From an uncultured Paracoccaceae bacterium (lineage in GTDB: Bacteria > Pseudomonadota > Alphaproteobacteria > Rhodobacterales > Rhodobacteraceae), in NCBI GenBank assembly GCA_947500135.1, contig CANMQX010000004.1, forward strand, positions 62,001 to 126,000: 64,000 nucleotides of DNA. The letters run 5' to 3'. A model generated the notes under the pieces. It made no database searches, was not told where the DNA came from, and saw nothing but the letters and a program-made list of their open reading frames with translations. Position numbers and translations under genes: made by a program. Positions 62,868 through 64,000 of the stretch are shown here, piece after piece (the first letter of the stretch is position 1; each line of letters starts with the position of its first letter).

Positions 62868-63544
62868 CAGACAAGCTCCGGTATTTTGGTCAGATCAGAC
62901 ATGACATGGGTGGGGGTTGCATAAAGCCTGTCCATCGGTTCACCCGCCCGGTTCACCCAGACAGTTTTAAAACCATAGCCAGCGGCACCGGCAGCGTCCC
63001 AGCCATTCGAGGACACGAATAACACATCTGACCGGGCACAGCCGAAATGCTGACCAACCAGATCATAAACCGTGTCATGCGGTTTAAAGACGCCAACCGA
63101 CTGGACCGACAAAACCGCATCCAACACATTGCCGATCCGGGCGGAGGCCACAGCACCATCCAGCATATCAGGTGATCCATTGGACAATATCGCCGTGGCC
63201 AGCCCGCGTTCCTTTAGCGTGGCCAGCATCGCAGGCACCTCTGCATAGGCGGCCAATTCCCAGTAAAGCTCCAGCAGCCGGGCGCGGGTGGCGTCATCGG
63301 CCAAACCACTTGCCTCCATTGCCCAATCAAGGCCATCCTGGGTGACCTGCCAGAAATCGCAATGCTGGCCTGCCACGGCGCGCAGCCAAGTATATTGCAA
63401 CTGCTTGAGGCGCCAGTCGCGGGCGATGGCGGGCCAGATAGCGGCCAATGCGGCATGGGCAGGCTCTTGGGCGGCCTGCGCGGCCGCGGCGTTCACATCG
63501 AACAATGTGCCATAGGCATCAAAAACACATGTGGTGATCGGCAT
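62867..63544 (-). CDS. Haloacid dehalogenase, type II
   Basis: A 225-residue HAD-superfamily enzyme, L-2-haloacid dehalogenase type. Nucleophile Asp is in CVFDAYGTLFDV (about residue 8), Ser/Asn in AILSNGSPDML (about 113), Lys in VGVFKPHDTVYDL (about 147), and the acidic/aromatic end in LFVSSNGWDAAGAAGYGFKTVWVNR. FDAYGTLFD plus SSNxWDxxGAxxFG is the mark of real type II dehalogenases, which replace halogen by OH in L-2-haloacids. GAGGA before the ATG at 63544. First gene of the four-gene operon. Confidence 0.9.
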   Translation of the reverse strand: MPITTCVFDAYGTLFDVNAAAAQAAQEPAHAALAAIWPAIARDWRLKQLQYTWLRAVAGQHCDFWQVTQDGLDWAMEASGLADDATRARLLELYWELAAYAEVPAMLATLKERGLATAILSNGSPDMLDGAVASARIGNVLDAVLSVQSVGVFKPHDTVYDLVGQHFGCARSDVLFVSSNGWDAAGAAGYGFKTVWVNRAGEPMDRLYATPTHVMSDLTKIPELV

Positions 63545-63701
63545 GGGGTCCTCTTGCGTTTGGCGGTGTCGGCCAATCGCAGGCACCGCCTGGGACATGG
63601 TGTCACGGTCACGCTGCGGCGAAAAGGGGCAAAGCCGTTTGCAATAGGGTCAAAGGTTGCATAGCGTGCGTCAGCGATCCGGGACGGAAGGGATATGGGC
63701 G

Positions 63702-64000
63702 ATGGTTCAGGCCAAAAACGGCGATACGGTGCGTATCAATTACACGGGTACGTTGCAGGACGGGCAGGCGTTTGACAGCTCTGAAGGGCGTGATCCACTG
63801 GAATTCGTGTTAGGGTCCGGGCAGATCATCCCGGGGCTGGATGCCGCCATTTCCGGTATGGCCGTTGGCGACACAAAAACCGTGCAGGTGCCCAGTGATC
63901 AGGCTTATGGGGCGGTGAATGAAAACGCGCGCCAAGCCGTGCCGCGCAGCGAAATTCCCGGTAACGTCCCGCTTGATCTGGGCACGCAGCTGCAAATGCA
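63702..64000 (+). CDS. FKBP-type peptidyl-prolyl isomerase (5' part)
   Basis: The first 99 residues of an FKBP/SlyD-type isomerase: VQAKNGDTVRINYTGTLQDGQAFDSSEGRDPLEFVLGSGQIIPGLDAAISGM then the inserted flap (VPSDQAYGAVNENARQAVPRSEIP). The YTG, FDSS, FVLGSGQIIPGLD order is that of SlyD proteins. The window ends inside the gene. The ribosome site GGAAGGGA is before the ATG at 63702. Confidence 0.9.
   Translation, partial: MVQAKNGDTVRINYTGTLQDGQAFDSSEGRDPLEFVLGSGQIIPGLDAAISGMAVGDTKTVQVPSDQAYGAVNENARQAVPRSEIPGNVPLDLGTQLQM

Overview
The window looks like a chromosomal segment of a marine-type alphaproteobacterium of the Rhodobacteraceae (roseobacter group). Gene content and order support this: two TRAP-transporter membrane genes with a periplasmic binding protein, aerobic-type cobalamin genes (cobN, cobW, cobO, cobC, cobD, bluB), ccoGHIS behind a perfect FnrL box, Hsp20 followed by a DUF1150 gene, CtrA-type TTAAC-N6-TTAAC boxes, and family-typical GC-rich intergenic palindromes. 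No rRNA, tRNA, CRISPR array, insertion sequence or prophage was seen. Genus assignment from the sequence alone is not safe.

Layout. 0-2.4 kb: aminotransferase and mercaptopyruvate sulfurtransferase, then a glycine-rich small protein behind a CtrA-like box. 2.5-8.6 kb: a dimethylformamidase-like amidohydrolase in one operon with a DctPQM TRAP transporter, and a divergent LysR regulator. 8.5-16 kb: smpB, a K+ channel, a YcaQ-type DNA glycosylase, a PRC-barrel protein, dapA and a soluble lytic transglycosylase. 16-24 kb: metabolic and membrane genes, including the two halves of MnmC as divergent separate genes. 23.8-33.4 kb: a long minus-strand cobalamin operon that starts at a B12 riboswitch (about 33.19-33.37 kb) and runs hupE-cobW-GNAT-cobN-(frameshifted nucleotidyltransferase)-cobO-yrbL-like-two Lin0512 genes-bluB. 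33.6-40.4 kb: smc, a TbpB-like lipoprotein, small unknown genes and an MltB-type lytic transglycosylase. 40.4-42.6 kb: a second cobalamin operon, DUF1636-cobC-cobD. 42.8-46.7 kb: a degenerate receiver protein, a glutathionyl-hydroquinone reductase-like GST, and an AsnC regulator divergent from an M24-fold hydrolase/racemase-like pair. 47-51.3 kb: ccoGHIS for cbb3 oxidase assembly. 51.3-53.5 kb: groESL under a CIRCE operator. 54-64 kb: acetyltransferase, exporter, lipase-like protein, purEK, an RpoH-type promoter with hsp20-DUF1150, an enol-lactonase-like hydrolase, a coupled four-gene operon (HAD dehalogenase, hydrolase, Thr/Ser dehydratase, nuclease/phosphatase-fold protein) and the start of an FKBP-type isomerase.

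Non-coding structure is unusually rich. I see (i) three copies of an intergenic element in which GTCGG recurs every 11 bp; (ii) arrays of perfect hairpins with 3-nt loops, with exact 3-nt spacing at two sites, after several genes; (iii) a 35-bp element present once between genes and once inside the reading frame of cobN; (iv) two related GATGGGTT palindromes; and (v) a GC-rich nested palindrome between convergent genes. The strongest candidates for something undescribed are the 11-bp-phased element, the coding insertion in cobN, and the unknown proteins (two Lin0512, YrbL-like, COG3575-like nucleotidyltransferase, GNAT) carried in a B12-riboswitch operon.
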